The notes: generated by a model not told the origin, from the sequence alone. A DNA stretch of 64,000 bases from Alteromonas sp. KC3 (GCF_016756315.1 NZ_AP024235.1:1302001-1366000), one strand, 5' to 3'; counted from the stretch's first letter, positions 36,984-46,511 are shown. Made by a program: numbers and translations.

Positions 36984-37009
36984 AGCCTTGCAACTTGCGA
37001 GGCTTTTTT
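36984..37009 (+). terminator. lysR gene intrinsic terminator
   Basis: AGCCTTGC and GCGAGGCT (36984-37004) pair with one G-T wobble around a 4-nt AACT loop, followed by six T. This T-run overlaps the weak TTG at 37008, which argues against that codon as a start for the next gene. Confidence 0.8.
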
Positions 37010-37025
37010 GTTTGAGGAATACGAC

Positions 37026-37403
37026 GTGAAAACCCTTGGGTTGTTTTACATTAGTAAACTCATAACGTTTTATGCTGGTTTCTACGGTTGTTTCATACTT
37101 CATCACGCGTTTGCTGTGCCTGTTGTAGTCAGTGCCGCAACTGTGGGGCTATTGGGCAGTTTTATTCCTTATACCTCACGCTTTAAGCGCCATCCGCAAG
37201 CCGCTGTTTATGCTGGTGCGTTTGCGGGAATGTGCTCACAGGATATTATTCAAACACAAAGTGAAATCATCACTGTAAGCCTAGTTGGTGCTCTTATTTA
37301 CACCTTGCTGCGCAACGTGTTTGTGGGCATTGGGGGAAAACTTGGGGCCATAGCATTTACCGCTGTGGCAAGCGTTGTGTTAGTAAAAGGGCTGGTACTT
37401 TAA
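37026..37403 (+). CDS. Small membrane protein A of an unknown pair
   Basis: A 125-residue integral membrane protein, start GTG 37026, with GAGGA 7 nt upstream. It has about four hydrophobic helices. It shares sequence features with the next gene: GAFAGMCS (compare GGSFVGMSS) and GIGGKLGAIAF (compare GMGGALGVCAF). The stop codon abuts the ATG of the next gene, so the two are translationally coupled. No family was recognised; two-component small transporters such as AzlCD were considered but motifs do not match. Confidence 0.75.
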   Translation: MKTLGLFYISKLITFYAGFYGCFILHHAFAVPVVVSAATVGLLGSFIPYTSRFKRHPQAAVYAGAFAGMCSQDIIQTQSEIITVSLVGALIYTLLRNVFVGIGGKLGAIAFTAVASVVLVKGLVL

Positions 37404-37796
37404 ATGTTAACCACAATAGTCATCGCCGTTGCGGGAGGGCTAAGTACGTTTGCATTATCGTTAGTGCCATTTATTGGTGCTATTCGAGCGAGTACCTTGG
37501 CAACATTAGTCGCCTATACCGTGTTTTTGGTCGTTTTCGACAGTAGTACAGCCAATGCGTTTGGTGCGCTGTTTTTCGGTGGAAGCTTTGTTGGTATGAG
37601 CTCAAGTGCCAAATTATCGTGGTTGGGAGTGACATTGGCTGCATCAGTTTTTGGTGTACTGAGTGCTGCAATACTCCCGCTATTAAATGGCATGGGGGGA
37701 GCGTTGGGGGTCTGCGCGTTTCTATCTGTTGTTATTGTATATTTAAGCGGCATGCTTTATCGCAAGTATAATCCACGAACTATAAACCCGAATTAA
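37404..37796 (+). CDS. Small membrane protein B of an unknown pair
   Basis: A 130-residue integral membrane protein with about four helices, starting directly at the stop of protein A. It carries GGSFVGMSSSAKLS and GMGGALGVCAFLSVV, aligned with GAFAGMCS and GIGGKLGAIAF of protein A, so the two appear to be diverged paralogues that may form a heteromeric unit. The last residues (YRKYNPRTINPN) are polar and probably cytoplasmic. The function is unknown. Confidence 0.75.
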   Translation: MLTTIVIAVAGGLSTFALSLVPFIGAIRASTLATLVAYTVFLVVFDSSTANAFGALFFGGSFVGMSSSAKLSWLGVTLAASVFGVLSAAILPLLNGMGGALGVCAFLSVVIVYLSGMLYRKYNPRTINPN

Positions 37797-37881
37797 TTGT
37801 AGGTTCGCATTACACAAATTTAGGAATTAAGTAGCCAACGTTGTGGCTACTTATTATTCAATTCCAATATTTTTACAGGAT

Positions 37882-38538
37882 TTATTCGTACTCTAGTGGG
37901 TCTGTTGCATTGTTTTCGCTAAACGCTTCTAAGCGTTCCTCACACGCGCCGCATTTGCCACACGCTTTTTCACGACCGTTGTAGCAGGTCCAGGTTTGCG
38001 AGTAATCTAGCCCCATTTTTAAACCATCGGTCAAAATTGCTGTTTTGCTGTCATCGATGTAAGGCGTCATAATTTTTACTGGTGTGTAGTTGGCTATGCC
38101 ACATACATCATTCATTCTATGAACGAATTCAGGACGACAGTCAGGGTAAATCGCGTGATCGCCTGAGTGTGCGCCGTAGTAAACTTCGTTTGCATCAAGA
38201 CTCACTGCGTAGCCAACAGCTAATGACAACAGGATCATGTTGCGATTAGGCACGACGGTTTGCTTCATGCTGGGTTCTTCATAGTGCCCTTCGGGAACGT
38301 CTATGTCAGATGTCAGCGCAGAACCACCAATTAAGGTATTGATGGCGCTGATATCGACAATTTTATGCGGTACGTCAAGCGAGCGACAAACAGCGGCGGC
38401 GTAGTCGAGTTCCTTCTTGTGACGCTGTCCGTAGTTAAAACTTAAAGCGTGTACTTTTTTGCCCGCGCGCAGCGCTTTGTGCAAAACCGTGTAGGAGTCC
38501 ATGCCTCCCGAATAAATAACAACAACGTTTTCAGACAT
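37882..38538 (-). CDS. queC: QueC, 7-cyano-7-deazaguanine synthase
   Basis: A 218-residue enzyme converting carboxy-deazaguanine to preQ0, a precursor of queuosine in tRNA. The PP-loop ATP motif is YSGGMDS (residues 9-15). The C-terminal zinc site is visible in [18 protein letters not shown] (about 185-202). It is divergent from queE, the preceding step in the same pathway. Confidence 0.96.
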   Translation of the reverse strand: MSENVVVIYSGGMDSYTVLHKALRAGKKVHALSFNYGQRHKKELDYAAAVCRSLDVPHKIVDISAINTLIGGSALTSDIDVPEGHYEEPSMKQTVVPNRNMILLSLAVGYAVSLDANEVYYGAHSGDHAIYPDCRPEFVHRMNDVCGIANYTPVKIMTPYIDDSKTAILTDGLKMGLDYSQTWTCYNGREKACGKCGACEERLEAFSENNATDPLEYE

Positions 38539-38623
38539 AGTTTTTGATTAATTGATAAATTATCACCGAATTTTATGTGATCCTTGGTAAAATCCCAACA
38601 TACAATCGTTAAAGGGTGTCAAA

Positions 38624-39307
38624 TTGTCTGTATTGTCCACATTAAACATCAATGAGATGTTCGAAACTATCCAAGGTGAAGGTGCATATACGGGAATACC
38701 ATCTATCTTTGTCCGCTTACAGGGATGTCCGGTAGGGTGTCCATGGTGTGATACTAAGCACACGTGGGAGATAAAAGCTGACTTGAGTGTTTCACCAGAA
38801 GATGTCATTGCCAAAAGTAGCGAATCTGAAACGTATTTTGTATCTAACGAAGCAAGTTTGATGACATTGTTTGAGCAACAGGGGTACGTTGCAAAGCATG
38901 TAGTCATTACTGGGGGCGAGCCATGTATGTATGACTTACGTCCGCTAACCAACATATTGCATCAGAACGGATACACCACGCAAATTGAGACCAGTGGCAC
39001 GTTTGAGGTGTTATGTGATGAGCGCACTTATGTCACAGTTTCGCCCAAAATAAATATGAAAGGGGGCTTTGATGTGCTCACCAGTGCACTAGAGCGTGCC
39101 AATGAGATTAAGCATCCTATCGCTATGCAAAAACACATTGATGAGCTTGATGCATTGCTTACAAAAGTATCAAGCCTTGAAGGAAAACAGGTTTGCTTAC
39201 AACCCATTAGCCAACAAAAGCGCGCGACGGAGCTAGCCGTGCGCACTTGTATTGCGCGTAACTGGCGGCTATCTTTACAAACACATAAATACATTGGCAT
39301 TGAGTAG
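38624..39307 (+). CDS. queE: QueE, 7-carboxy-7-deazaguanine synthase
   Basis: A 227-residue radical SAM enzyme making the deazaguanine ring. The cluster motif is CPVGCPWC (C-x3-C-x2-C, about residue 35) and the SAM-binding GGEP motif is in VITGGEPCMYD (about 95). The start is TTG 38624 with an AAAGGG site 7-8 nt upstream; the next in-frame ATG would truncate the conserved INEMF start. Divergent from queC. Confidence 0.94.
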   Translation: MSVLSTLNINEMFETIQGEGAYTGIPSIFVRLQGCPVGCPWCDTKHTWEIKADLSVSPEDVIAKSSESETYFVSNEASLMTLFEQQGYVAKHVVITGGEPCMYDLRPLTNILHQNGYTTQIETSGTFEVLCDERTYVTVSPKINMKGGFDVLTSALERANEIKHPIAMQKHIDELDALLTKVSSLEGKQVCLQPISQQKRATELAVRTCIARNWRLSLQTHKYIGIE

Positions 39308-39370
39308 TTAACGTCTTAGTTTACGATTTCTACCAAGCACATTGTGAGCTCAATGAGAAAGGATTTGAGA

Positions 39371-40261
39371 ATGATTAGGGTGGTTTTGGCGTGTATTACG
39401 TTGTTGCTAAGCAGTACGCAGGCAAGTGGCGCATTGTGGACCATTACATACCCTCGACCACTTGATGATTCGGACGAACGCTCGCAGTATCCCATCGCGT
39501 TACTGAAGTTGGCGCTTGATAAAACGGGCGTTAATTATGAATTGCGCCCGTCAGATAGAATTCTCTTAACCGGGAAAGCGATGCGTCAACTGCGAGAAAA
39601 TCGCGAGGTTAATGTGGTTTGGAGCATGACGGATAGTCAGCGTGAAAAAGACCTTACCGCTATTCGTATTCCTATTGCTAAAGGGCTTATAGGTTTACGC
39701 GTTTTCGTAGTAAACCAAGATAAAGCTTCTAAGTTTGAGGATGTTATGTCTTTAACAGACATTCGCAAACTCGTTCCAGTGCAAGGTGAGGAGTGGCCTG
39801 ACACTAAAATATTGCAAGCCAATGGTTTCAATGTTTTCACTGTGCCAGAATTTCGAGAAGCATACGATATGATCAAGCAAGGTAAGGGCGACTTTTTCCC
39901 GCGTTCGGTCATAGAAGTAGATGCGGAATTGGCAGAAGAGGGTAGGCGTAGTAATCTTTTTTTAGAGCCTAATATGGCGCTCTATTATCCAACAGCGATG
40001 TACTATTTTGTAAGCTCGAGTAATAAAACCTTAGCAAGGCTTATTGAAACTGGGCTCAATCGCGCGATTGACGATGGCTCATTTGAATCACTTTTTCAAA
40101 CGACTTATTCGCCTATTTTGAAGGGACTCAACATGCAAGAGCGTAATGTTTTTACCCTTGAAAATCCACTTTTGCCAGTTGAGACGCCGCTAAATGATAA
40201 TAGGTTGTGGTACAAAAATACTATTCAAACTAACGAACTAACACCCACAGATATCGAATAA
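39371..40261 (+). CDS. Periplasmic binding protein, SBP family 3-like
   Basis: A 296-residue exported protein resembling bacterial extracellular solute-binding family 3 (amino-acid binding) proteins. A signal peptide (MIRVVLACITLLLSSTQASG) opens the chain, followed by an alpha/beta domain (LWTITYPRPLDD, LKLALDKTGVNYELRP) and a C-terminal Phe/Tyr-rich tail. ATG 39371 is chosen because AAAGGA is 7 nt upstream; GTG 39344 and ATG 39353 are alternatives. No permease or ATPase gene lies nearby, so it is an orphan binding protein and may serve in sensing. The ligand is unknown. Confidence 0.75.
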   Translation: MIRVVLACITLLLSSTQASGALWTITYPRPLDDSDERSQYPIALLKLALDKTGVNYELRPSDRILLTGKAMRQLRENREVNVVWSMTDSQREKDLTAIRIPIAKGLIGLRVFVVNQDKASKFEDVMSLTDIRKLVPVQGEEWPDTKILQANGFNVFTVPEFREAYDMIKQGKGDFFPRSVIEVDAELAEEGRRSNLFLEPNMALYYPTAMYYFVSSSNKTLARLIETGLNRAIDDGSFESLFQTTYSPILKGLNMQERNVFTLENPLLPVETPLNDNRLWYKNTIQTNELTPTDIE

Positions 40262-40295
40262 GCCGTGGCCAAAGATTGTTAGTGATGTAATAAAA

Positions 40296-40325
40296 AAAAA
40301 CGCGGCTTGTAGCCGCGTTTTTTGA
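40296..40325. terminator. Bidirectional terminator before asnB
   Basis: AACGCGGCT and AGCCGCGTT (40299-40319) pair around a 3-nt loop, with A-runs and T-runs on both sides. It lies between convergent genes. Confidence 0.88.
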
Positions 40326-40338
40326 TGTAAGTGCCAGG

Positions 40339-42009
40339 TTATGATTCCCCAGCGTGTACATCTTTCATCGAACGACCTGAAGGGTCTGCATTGTTCTTAA
40401 AGCTTTCATCCCATTCAAGGGCTTCTACGGTACTACACGCAATCGACTTGCCGCCAGGTACACATCGCGCAGCACTTTCTTGAGGGAAGTAGCTCTCGAA
40501 AATAGTGCGATAGTAATAGCCTTCTTTAGTGTCAGGCGTGTTAACAGGGAAGCGGAATTCCGCTGTCGCAAGTTGTTGGTCAGTGACTTCGTTGTCTACA
40601 AAGTCGCGAATTGAATCAATCCACGAGTAACCAACACCGTCACCAAACTGTTCTTTTTGACGCCATAATACTTCCGCTGGAAGTGTTTCACCGTTATCAA
40701 ACGCTTTACGAAGGATCCATTTTTCCATTTTTCCATCAAGACACATTTTGTCTTGCGGGTTTAGGCGCATAGCAACATCTATGAAGTTTTTATCAAGGAA
40801 AGGCACGCGAGCTTCAACACCCCATGCTGACGTTGCTTTGTTAGCGCGCGCACAATCAAACATGTGTAAGCGGTCTAATTTGCGAACTGTTTCTTCATGG
40901 AACTCTTTGGCGTTAGGGGCTTTGTGGAAATACAAATAGCCACCGAAGATTTCATCAGAGCCTTCACCTGACAGTACCATTTTGATACCCATAGCTTTAA
41001 TCTTACGGGTCATAAGGTACATTGGCGTAGCGGCACGAATTGTCGTAGTGTCATAGGTTTCAAGGTGGTAGATAACATCGCGGATGGCATCTAATCCCTC
41101 TTGAATAGTGAAGTGGATTTCATGGTGAACGGTGCCAATCATGTCTGCCACTTTTTTTGCCGCTTTTAAGTCTGGCGCGCCTTCAAGACCGACGGCAAAA
41201 CTATGTAAACGCGGCCACCATGCATCGGTTTTATCTTCGTCTTCTACACGTTTGGCGACATACTGTGCCGCTACAGCAGACACAAGTGACGAGTCTAGAC
41301 CGCCTGAAAGCAACACGGCGTAGGGAACGTCAGACATCATGTGTGACTTAACCGCCTTTTCAAAGGCCACACGAAGCTCTTCTAAGTCACTTGTGTTGTC
41401 TTTGACGTTATCGTATTCCATCCAATCACGCTTGTAATACTTAGTGATCTTACCTTCTTTACTCCATAAATAATGACCAGGAGGGAACTCACTAATAGTT
41501 TTACACACGCTCGCTAGCGCTTTCATTTCCGATGAAACATAGAAGTTACCGTGTTCATCGTAACCAGTGTAAAGCGGAATAATACCAATATGATCACGCG
41601 CGATCAGATAAGCATCTTGTTCTTCATCATAAAGAATAAACGCGAACATCCCTTCAAGATCATCAATAAAGTCGATGCCTTTTTGCTGAAAGAGAGGAAG
41701 AATAACTTCACAATCTGAGCGCGTCTTAAACGGGTAAGGCGAATCTAGGTTCGCAGCCAGTTGCTTGTGGTTATAAATTTCGCCATTAACGGCAAGTATT
41801 TGTTTGTCGTTTTGACTGATAAGAGGCTGTGCACCTGTATCAACATCAACAATAGCCAGTCTTTCGTGACAAAGAATGGTATTGTCATTATTCCAGATAC
41901 CCGACCAGTCAGGGCCACGGTGGCGCAAAAGTTTAGATAAATCGAGGGCTTGGGTTCTGAGTTCAGACACATCGGTCTTGATATCAAGGATACCGAAAAT
42001 ACCACACAT
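40339..42009 (-). CDS. asnB: Asparagine synthetase B (glutamine-hydrolysing)
   Basis: A 556-residue enzyme making asparagine from aspartate with glutamine as nitrogen donor; E. coli AsnB has 554 residues. The N-terminal Cys2 nucleophile (MCGIFGI) marks the class II glutaminase domain (GLN-type; RHRGPDWSG near 32). The synthetase domain has the PP-loop SGGLDSS near residue 236. It is complete and is followed by a terminator. The 5' leader contains an ACTCG-CGTA-CGAGT repeat (42067-42080). Confidence 0.96.
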   Translation of the reverse strand: MCGIFGILDIKTDVSELRTQALDLSKLLRHRGPDWSGIWNNDNTILCHERLAIVDVDTGAQPLISQNDKQILAVNGEIYNHKQLAANLDSPYPFKTRSDCEVILPLFQQKGIDFIDDLEGMFAFILYDEEQDAYLIARDHIGIIPLYTGYDEHGNFYVSSEMKALASVCKTISEFPPGHYLWSKEGKITKYYKRDWMEYDNVKDNTSDLEELRVAFEKAVKSHMMSDVPYAVLLSGGLDSSLVSAVAAQYVAKRVEDEDKTDAWWPRLHSFAVGLEGAPDLKAAKKVADMIGTVHHEIHFTIQEGLDAIRDVIYHLETYDTTTIRAATPMYLMTRKIKAMGIKMVLSGEGSDEIFGGYLYFHKAPNAKEFHEETVRKLDRLHMFDCARANKATSAWGVEARVPFLDKNFIDVAMRLNPQDKMCLDGKMEKWILRKAFDNGETLPAEVLWRQKEQFGDGVGYSWIDSIRDFVDNEVTDQQLATAEFRFPVNTPDTKEGYYYRTIFESYFPQESAARCVPGGKSIACSTVEALEWDESFKNNADPSGRSMKDVHAGES

Positions 42010-42321
42010 AAAACGGATTCTCTCTGTTCACTTGTTGAAAAAATAATGAGGCTTTTTCTGTCGGGTACTCGCGTACGAGTGAGCGAAGATTTGTTGTTAT
42101 TGTTTATTCGCGTGCCTTGAATGTGCCAGTCTGACAGGAAATTGCAAGCACATTATGATGAGAAAATGGAAATAGTTATTCCAAACTGAGAATTTATTGT
42201 TATGCCTGTCCTACTTTGACTAAATTTTATCGTCGTAACCATTACTTTTTTAACGCATGAATTTGCTATCGCAGTGTGAAAATTAAGCGCATAATCGCGC
42301 CGATTTTTAGTCTCATTGGTA
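42010..42321. other. asnB leader and upstream of RMD1 gene
   Basis: About 310 bp without a gene. An inverted repeat ACTCG/CGAGT at 42067-42080 lies in the asnB leader. AT-rich stretches follow; no promoter elements could be picked with confidence. Confidence 0.35.
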
Positions 42322-43110
42322 ATGGGTATGCAATTTTCTAACGACCGTGTGTCGGCTTTTATTATTCCTGATTTCACTATTTCACAAGATTTGATGGCAA
42401 GCTTGGGGTCTCGTTACCGCGATGCGGTGCAAATTGATGTCTTTGGTGGAGAAGCGTGGCTTTTTGAATACGGTGTTATTGTTTTTTGGGGCGTAGACGA
42501 AGACGAAAAGATGGCTCTACTGAACCGTCTTCAAGTGCATGAAGAAGTGTTGACGGGGCAGCATCAAGAGCATTTGCGGTTCGTTATCGATGGTGACACG
42601 CTTAAACTTCAGCGCGATCTTATTGCACTGCCAAGCGCCGACGAACTTCTGCGTCTTTCCATTAGTCATGGCTTAGCACAATCCATTAAACTAAATGAAT
42701 ACGAAGAAAAAGCGCAAGACACCATAACCCAGTATGGCTACCTGCCCAATGCATTGGCTGAAACTGGAAAAATAAAGCTTGGACGCAGAGCGCTCGCAAA
42801 GATTCGTGGTCATTTATTTAGCACGAAAAGTGATATCTTTTTGCATTACGGGTTATTAGATACACCTGAGTTTTTCTGGGAATACCCAGAATATGAATAT
42901 GCTTATACATTGACTTCGCGCTATTTGGATATTCGACCAAGAGTTGAAGTGCTATCGAATAAGCTTGATGTTATTCACGAGCTATTTGAAATGTTGGCGG
43001 ATGACTTAAATCACAAGCATTCGTCATTTCTTGAATGGATAATTATCATATTAATCGCATTTGAAATAGCGACTTTTGGTGCTGAAGAACTTAAAGCAAT
43101 TTTGATGTAA
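42322..43110 (+). CDS. RMD1/DUF155 (YagE) family protein
   Basis: A 262-residue protein of the RMD1/DUF155 family, best known from mitochondrial Rmd1/Rmnd1 but also in bacteria. Landmarks are VFGGEAWLFEYGVIVFWGV in the N-terminal half, SHGLAQSIKLNEYEE, and the DTPEFFWEYPEYEYAY block (about 190). The C-terminus is one membrane helix (FLEWIIIILIAFEIATF). The start is ATG 42322 or 42328, with no clear ribosome site. Function in bacteria is not established. Confidence 0.85.
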   Translation: MGMQFSNDRVSAFIIPDFTISQDLMASLGSRYRDAVQIDVFGGEAWLFEYGVIVFWGVDEDEKMALLNRLQVHEEVLTGQHQEHLRFVIDGDTLKLQRDLIALPSADELLRLSISHGLAQSIKLNEYEEKAQDTITQYGYLPNALAETGKIKLGRRALAKIRGHLFSTKSDIFLHYGLLDTPEFFWEYPEYEYAYTLTSRYLDIRPRVEVLSNKLDVIHELFEMLADDLNHKHSSFLEWIIIILIAFEIATFGAEELKAILM

Positions 43111-43121
43111 CTGATAAAAAG

Positions 43122-43154
43122 ACAAAGGCCCTTAATGGGCCTTTGTTGTTTTTT
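43122..43154. terminator. Bidirectional terminator, RMD1 gene and M28 gene
   Basis: ACAAAGGCCC (43122-43131) and GGGCCTTTGT (43137-43146) form a perfect 10-bp stem with TTAAT loop, T-run to 43154 on plus and A/T-rich flank on minus. Confidence 0.85.
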
Positions 43155-43157
43155 TAC

Positions 43158-44819
43158 TTAGTGCTTGCGCTGGAATTCACTCGTTGGGTTCCATGTTGGC
43201 CACGCTTGCGCGTTGGACACATTAACGCCTACGTCGAATAACATCTGTGTATCTTGAACAATACCGCTTAAGTCCCAGTCGTCACGATATTCGTCACACA
43301 CTTGGTGGTAACATCCTGTCACAATGACATTCATGCGTTTGCGATACTTAGCGGTTTCTTCATCGGCAGGTTCATTGCCGCCTTCAGCATATAGTGCAGG
43401 TACACCTTGTTTGGCAAAGCTGAAATGATCAGAGCGGTAGTAATAACCGGCTTCTGGTCTATCTTCTTGGGTTAATGTGCGACCTTGTTTAGTTGCCGCT
43501 GCTTTCAGATAATCTTCCATCTCTGATTTACCCATTCCCACTACAGCGACATTTTTGGTTTTACCCAAGACATTCATGGCATCCATGTTGATATTCGCCA
43601 CTGTTTTTTCGATTGGTATAACAGGGTTGCTGGCATAATACTTACTACCAAGAAGACCTTGTTCTTCAGCAGTAACCACCAAGAACGATATTGAACGCTT
43701 AGGTACTGGTGTGAGTTGTCCATAGGCCTTGGCCATAGCAAGAATTGCCGCGGTACCCGTTGCATTATCATGTGCGCCGTTATAAATCTGGTCACCTTCT
43801 TTGCTGTCATCTTTGCCAAGGTGGTCCCAGTGAGCAGTGTAGATAACGTGTTCGTCTGGAAACTCACTGCCAGGTAACGTGGCAATAACATTGTTACTTT
43901 CAGACTTTTTGAACGTGTTTTTAACCGTCACAGAAGCCTCAATTGCCATTGCTTTGTTATACGGCCCTTGCATTGCCTTTGCTTTTTCTTCTTCGAAGTT
44001 TAATCCGGCATCGTTAAAGACTTTTTTGGCAGCGTCAAGGGTTAACCAACCTTCTACCGCGACACGGCTTGCGCCTTTATCCTTACTTACCAAGCCATAT
44101 TGTGGTCCACTCCAGCTGTTTGCCACTACTGACCAGCCATAAGACGCAGGTGCAGTCTCATGAATAATGATTGCACCGGCTGCACCTTGACGGCTAGCTT
44201 CTTCATATTTGTAGCTCCAGCGACCGTAGTACGTCATTGTGGTACCTTGAAACTTACCGCTTTCTGGATTTTCAAAGCCAGGATCATTAACCAAGATGAC
44301 CGCAGTTTTACCCGTTAAGTCCAGACCTTCATAATCATTCCAGTCATACTCTGGTGCATTGACACCATAGCCAACAAAAACAAGTTCGGAATTCTGAAGG
44401 GTAACCTCTTCAACTTCTCGTTTTGATGATGCGACCATGTCTTCTTTGTAAACAAATGCATTGTCACCAATTGTCATGGTCATATCCGGGTCTGCGGTAA
44501 TCTCCATTAGTTCTACTTTCTGTAAGAAGCTATCTCCATTGCCGGGCTTAAGGCCAGCTTGGGTAAACTCATTGACAAGATAGTCTATTGTTTTCTTTTC
44601 GCCCTCAGTTGTGGGCAAACGACCTTCAAACTCGTCAGAAGCCAATACTTTTAGCGGTTCGCGAATATCGTTATCAGAAATAGCGTTATAAACAGTCGTG
44701 AAGTTTGATTCCGCTGATGGCATTTCTTTTTTATCGTCAACGCTAGTGTCGTTAGAAGGGGAGCATGCACTTACGCCTAGTAGGGTAGGTACAAGCAATG
44801 GCAAAAACATTTTTTTCAT
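43158..44819 (-). CDS. M28 family zinc peptidase, lipoprotein
   Basis: A 553-residue M28 metallopeptidase anchored as a lipoprotein, lipobox LGVSAC near residues 14-19. A PA domain insert lies at about 130-290, and the zinc core has HWDHLGKDD, NGAHDNATGTA, EEQGLLGS, NMDAMN and RSDHFSFAKQGVP. It is probably an extracytoplasmic exopeptidase. ATG 44819 starts MKKMFLPLL. It differs clearly in sequence from the peptidase at 21602-23017. Divergent from the DUF3025 gene. Confidence 0.93.
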   Translation of the reverse strand: MKKMFLPLLVPTLLGVSACSPSNDTSVDDKKEMPSAESNFTTVYNAISDNDIREPLKVLASDEFEGRLPTTEGEKKTIDYLVNEFTQAGLKPGNGDSFLQKVELMEITADPDMTMTIGDNAFVYKEDMVASSKREVEEVTLQNSELVFVGYGVNAPEYDWNDYEGLDLTGKTAVILVNDPGFENPESGKFQGTTMTYYGRWSYKYEEASRQGAAGAIIIHETAPASYGWSVVANSWSGPQYGLVSKDKGASRVAVEGWLTLDAAKKVFNDAGLNFEEEKAKAMQGPYNKAMAIEASVTVKNTFKKSESNNVIATLPGSEFPDEHVIYTAHWDHLGKDDSKEGDQIYNGAHDNATGTAAILAMAKAYGQLTPVPKRSISFLVVTAEEQGLLGSKYYASNPVIPIEKTVANINMDAMNVLGKTKNVAVVGMGKSEMEDYLKAAATKQGRTLTQEDRPEAGYYYRSDHFSFAKQGVPALYAEGGNEPADEETAKYRKRMNVIVTGCYHQVCDEYRDDWDLSGIVQDTQMLFDVGVNVSNAQAWPTWNPTSEFQRKH

Positions 44820-44889
44820 TGTTAGTCTCTGTTTGCTCTACAATACGTCCTCAGTATAGAGAAAACGTTTATGCGAACCAATAGTTGTT

Positions 44890-45768
44890 ATGCAATCTGA
44901 ATTAATCCCCTTTAGTAAATCATATTTACTTAGCCATGCAAGTAGGCCCGTTACCGCTTTGCTTGATGAAGTCGGTCTATTAGATAGCGCTGACTTTCCC
45001 ACTGCGGGGCAACTCAACGATATCGTTTTAAGTGTACATGATTCGTGGCGTGGCCCAGTATTTAAAGGGCAAAGTACCTTTGATAATAACGATACGCGAT
45101 ATTACGAAACGATTATAAGTGAAGACAACGTTGTGCCAACGCGTGAAAATAGCTGGCATGACTTATTTAATGCGTTGATCTGGTTGCAGTTTCCCGAGTC
45201 TAAAAAGCGGCTCAATGCGTTGCACATCAACGACATTGAACGCTACGGAGTGAACCCTCGTACAGCGCGTAGAAACCGTATTACACACTTCGATGAATGT
45301 GGCGTTGTATTAGCGGTAGAACAACCTGAAACTACTGATAACATTGAAGCTAAGCGTATTGAGCAGTGGCTCACCGATCTTGCTCATCATCGTTGGCAAA
45401 CCGTTTTTGTCGATAATGTGGATGTATTTCGCCGGAATATCACCCCTGTCGTTTTTGGGCATGCGAATTTAGAAATGATGCTAAACCCATTCATCGGGTT
45501 AACAGGAAAATGGTTAGCGGTTTCAGTACCAGCGGGGTTTAGCAAAATGCCCCCGTGGCAGCAACGTAAAACTGTTGACAGTTCGCTGGTAGCACGCATT
45601 ACAGCGCTTAATGATTTTGAACTAGCCCCTTTGTTGAAACCTGTCCCGCTGCTAGGCGTACCCGGGTGGCATCACTCTCAAGATAACGCGTTTTATCAAA
45701 ATACAGCCTATTTTCGGCCTCTTTCTCAACATGCTAAATCGACTGTACAGCTTCCATTATGGGTATAA
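44890..45768 (+). CDS. DUF3025 domain protein
   Basis: A 292-residue protein of the DUF3025 family, without signal peptide or membrane helix. Characteristic blocks are PTRENSWHDLFNALIWLQFP (about 82-101) followed by KKRLNALH, and the acidic FDECGVVLAVE. No catalytic motif was recognised, and the function of the family is unknown. It ends at a terminator, converging on the YIP1 gene. Confidence 0.85.
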   Translation: MQSELIPFSKSYLLSHASRPVTALLDEVGLLDSADFPTAGQLNDIVLSVHDSWRGPVFKGQSTFDNNDTRYYETIISEDNVVPTRENSWHDLFNALIWLQFPESKKRLNALHINDIERYGVNPRTARRNRITHFDECGVVLAVEQPETTDNIEAKRIEQWLTDLAHHRWQTVFVDNVDVFRRNITPVVFGHANLEMMLNPFIGLTGKWLAVSVPAGFSKMPPWQQRKTVDSSLVARITALNDFELAPLLKPVPLLGVPGWHHSQDNAFYQNTAYFRPLSQHAKSTVQLPLWV

Positions 45769-45792
45769 AAAAAGCCCTTAAAAGGGCTTTTT
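45767..45792. terminator. Bidirectional terminator, DUF3025 and YIP1 genes
   Basis: AAAAAGCCCTT and AAGGGCTTTTT pair across a short loop immediately at the DUF3025 stop codon (45766-45768), with T-runs on both strands. Confidence 0.85.
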
Positions 45793-45806
45793 ATCAATTT
45801 GACTGC

Positions 45807-46511
45807 TTAAAAGAGCATTAGCGATACAATCCAAATACCGTAAATAATAACGTAAGGCGCACAAGCTACTACAGCCGCTTTTTGACGACTAAACGACGTC
45901 CACTGTGAAATTCCAACCATGGCAAGATAAATACCCCAGAATAGCTCTAAACGGACAGCGAGAGTAAACGCAAACCACGGCGAGTCCATAGGTACGCTTA
46001 ATAAAAAGCTCAGTGATGTTGGCGCCATGATGGCAGGGGATACTTGATGATCGCCTGAGAACATAAGTAGTGCAACACCAATTAAACCAGTTAAAACATA
46101 CGGCATAGACAGCCACCAAGAAAAGCCGTACCAGTCAGTAAAGCCAAATACGTGGCTATCGTCTGAGCGGGTCGCAAGGTTCAAATAAACCGCGTAAACC
46201 GCATTAATAGCGATGAGGAATAGAAAGGACCATATAAGTTGAGACCAAAGCAACGTACTGCGGTTCAAGAATGCGCGCATTTGCTCTTCTTCGGCCGGGC
46301 TCATGTCACCTTGTGCCGCAATATTTAGGTTAGCAAACCACTCAATATCGACAAAATTCACGTACAGATACTGCGACGCAAGCGTAATCCCCATAACTAA
46401 AATAAAGGGCATCCAGCTCCAATTGTTATTTTCGCCAACGGCTTTAAATACGCCATTGGGTTTAAAAAAGATATCGTTACACGCCTGAAAAGGGTTTGAT
46501 ACGGTGTGCAT
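45807..46511 (-). CDS. YIP1 family membrane protein
   Basis: A 234-residue integral membrane protein of the Yip1/DUF1282 group with about five helices. The polar N-terminal part (NPFQACNDIFFKPNGVFKAV) is typical of the family; the helices include NNWSWMPFILVMGITLA and FWGIYLAMVGISQW. The role in bacteria is unknown. Confidence 0.8.
   Translation of the reverse strand: MHTVSNPFQACNDIFFKPNGVFKAVGENNNWSWMPFILVMGITLASQYLYVNFVDIEWFANLNIAAQGDMSPAEEEQMRAFLNRSTLLWSQLIWSFLFLIAINAVYAVYLNLATRSDDSHVFGFTDWYGFSWWLSMPYVLTGLIGVALLMFSGDHQVSPAIMAPTSLSFLLSVPMDSPWFAFTLAVRLELFWGIYLAMVGISQWTSFSRQKAAVVACAPYVIIYGIWIVSLMLF

Noticed and set aside
37026..37796. AzlCD-type amino-acid exporter pair
   Set aside because: Both proteins are of AzlD size and no larger AzlC-type partner is present; no AzlC motifs were seen.
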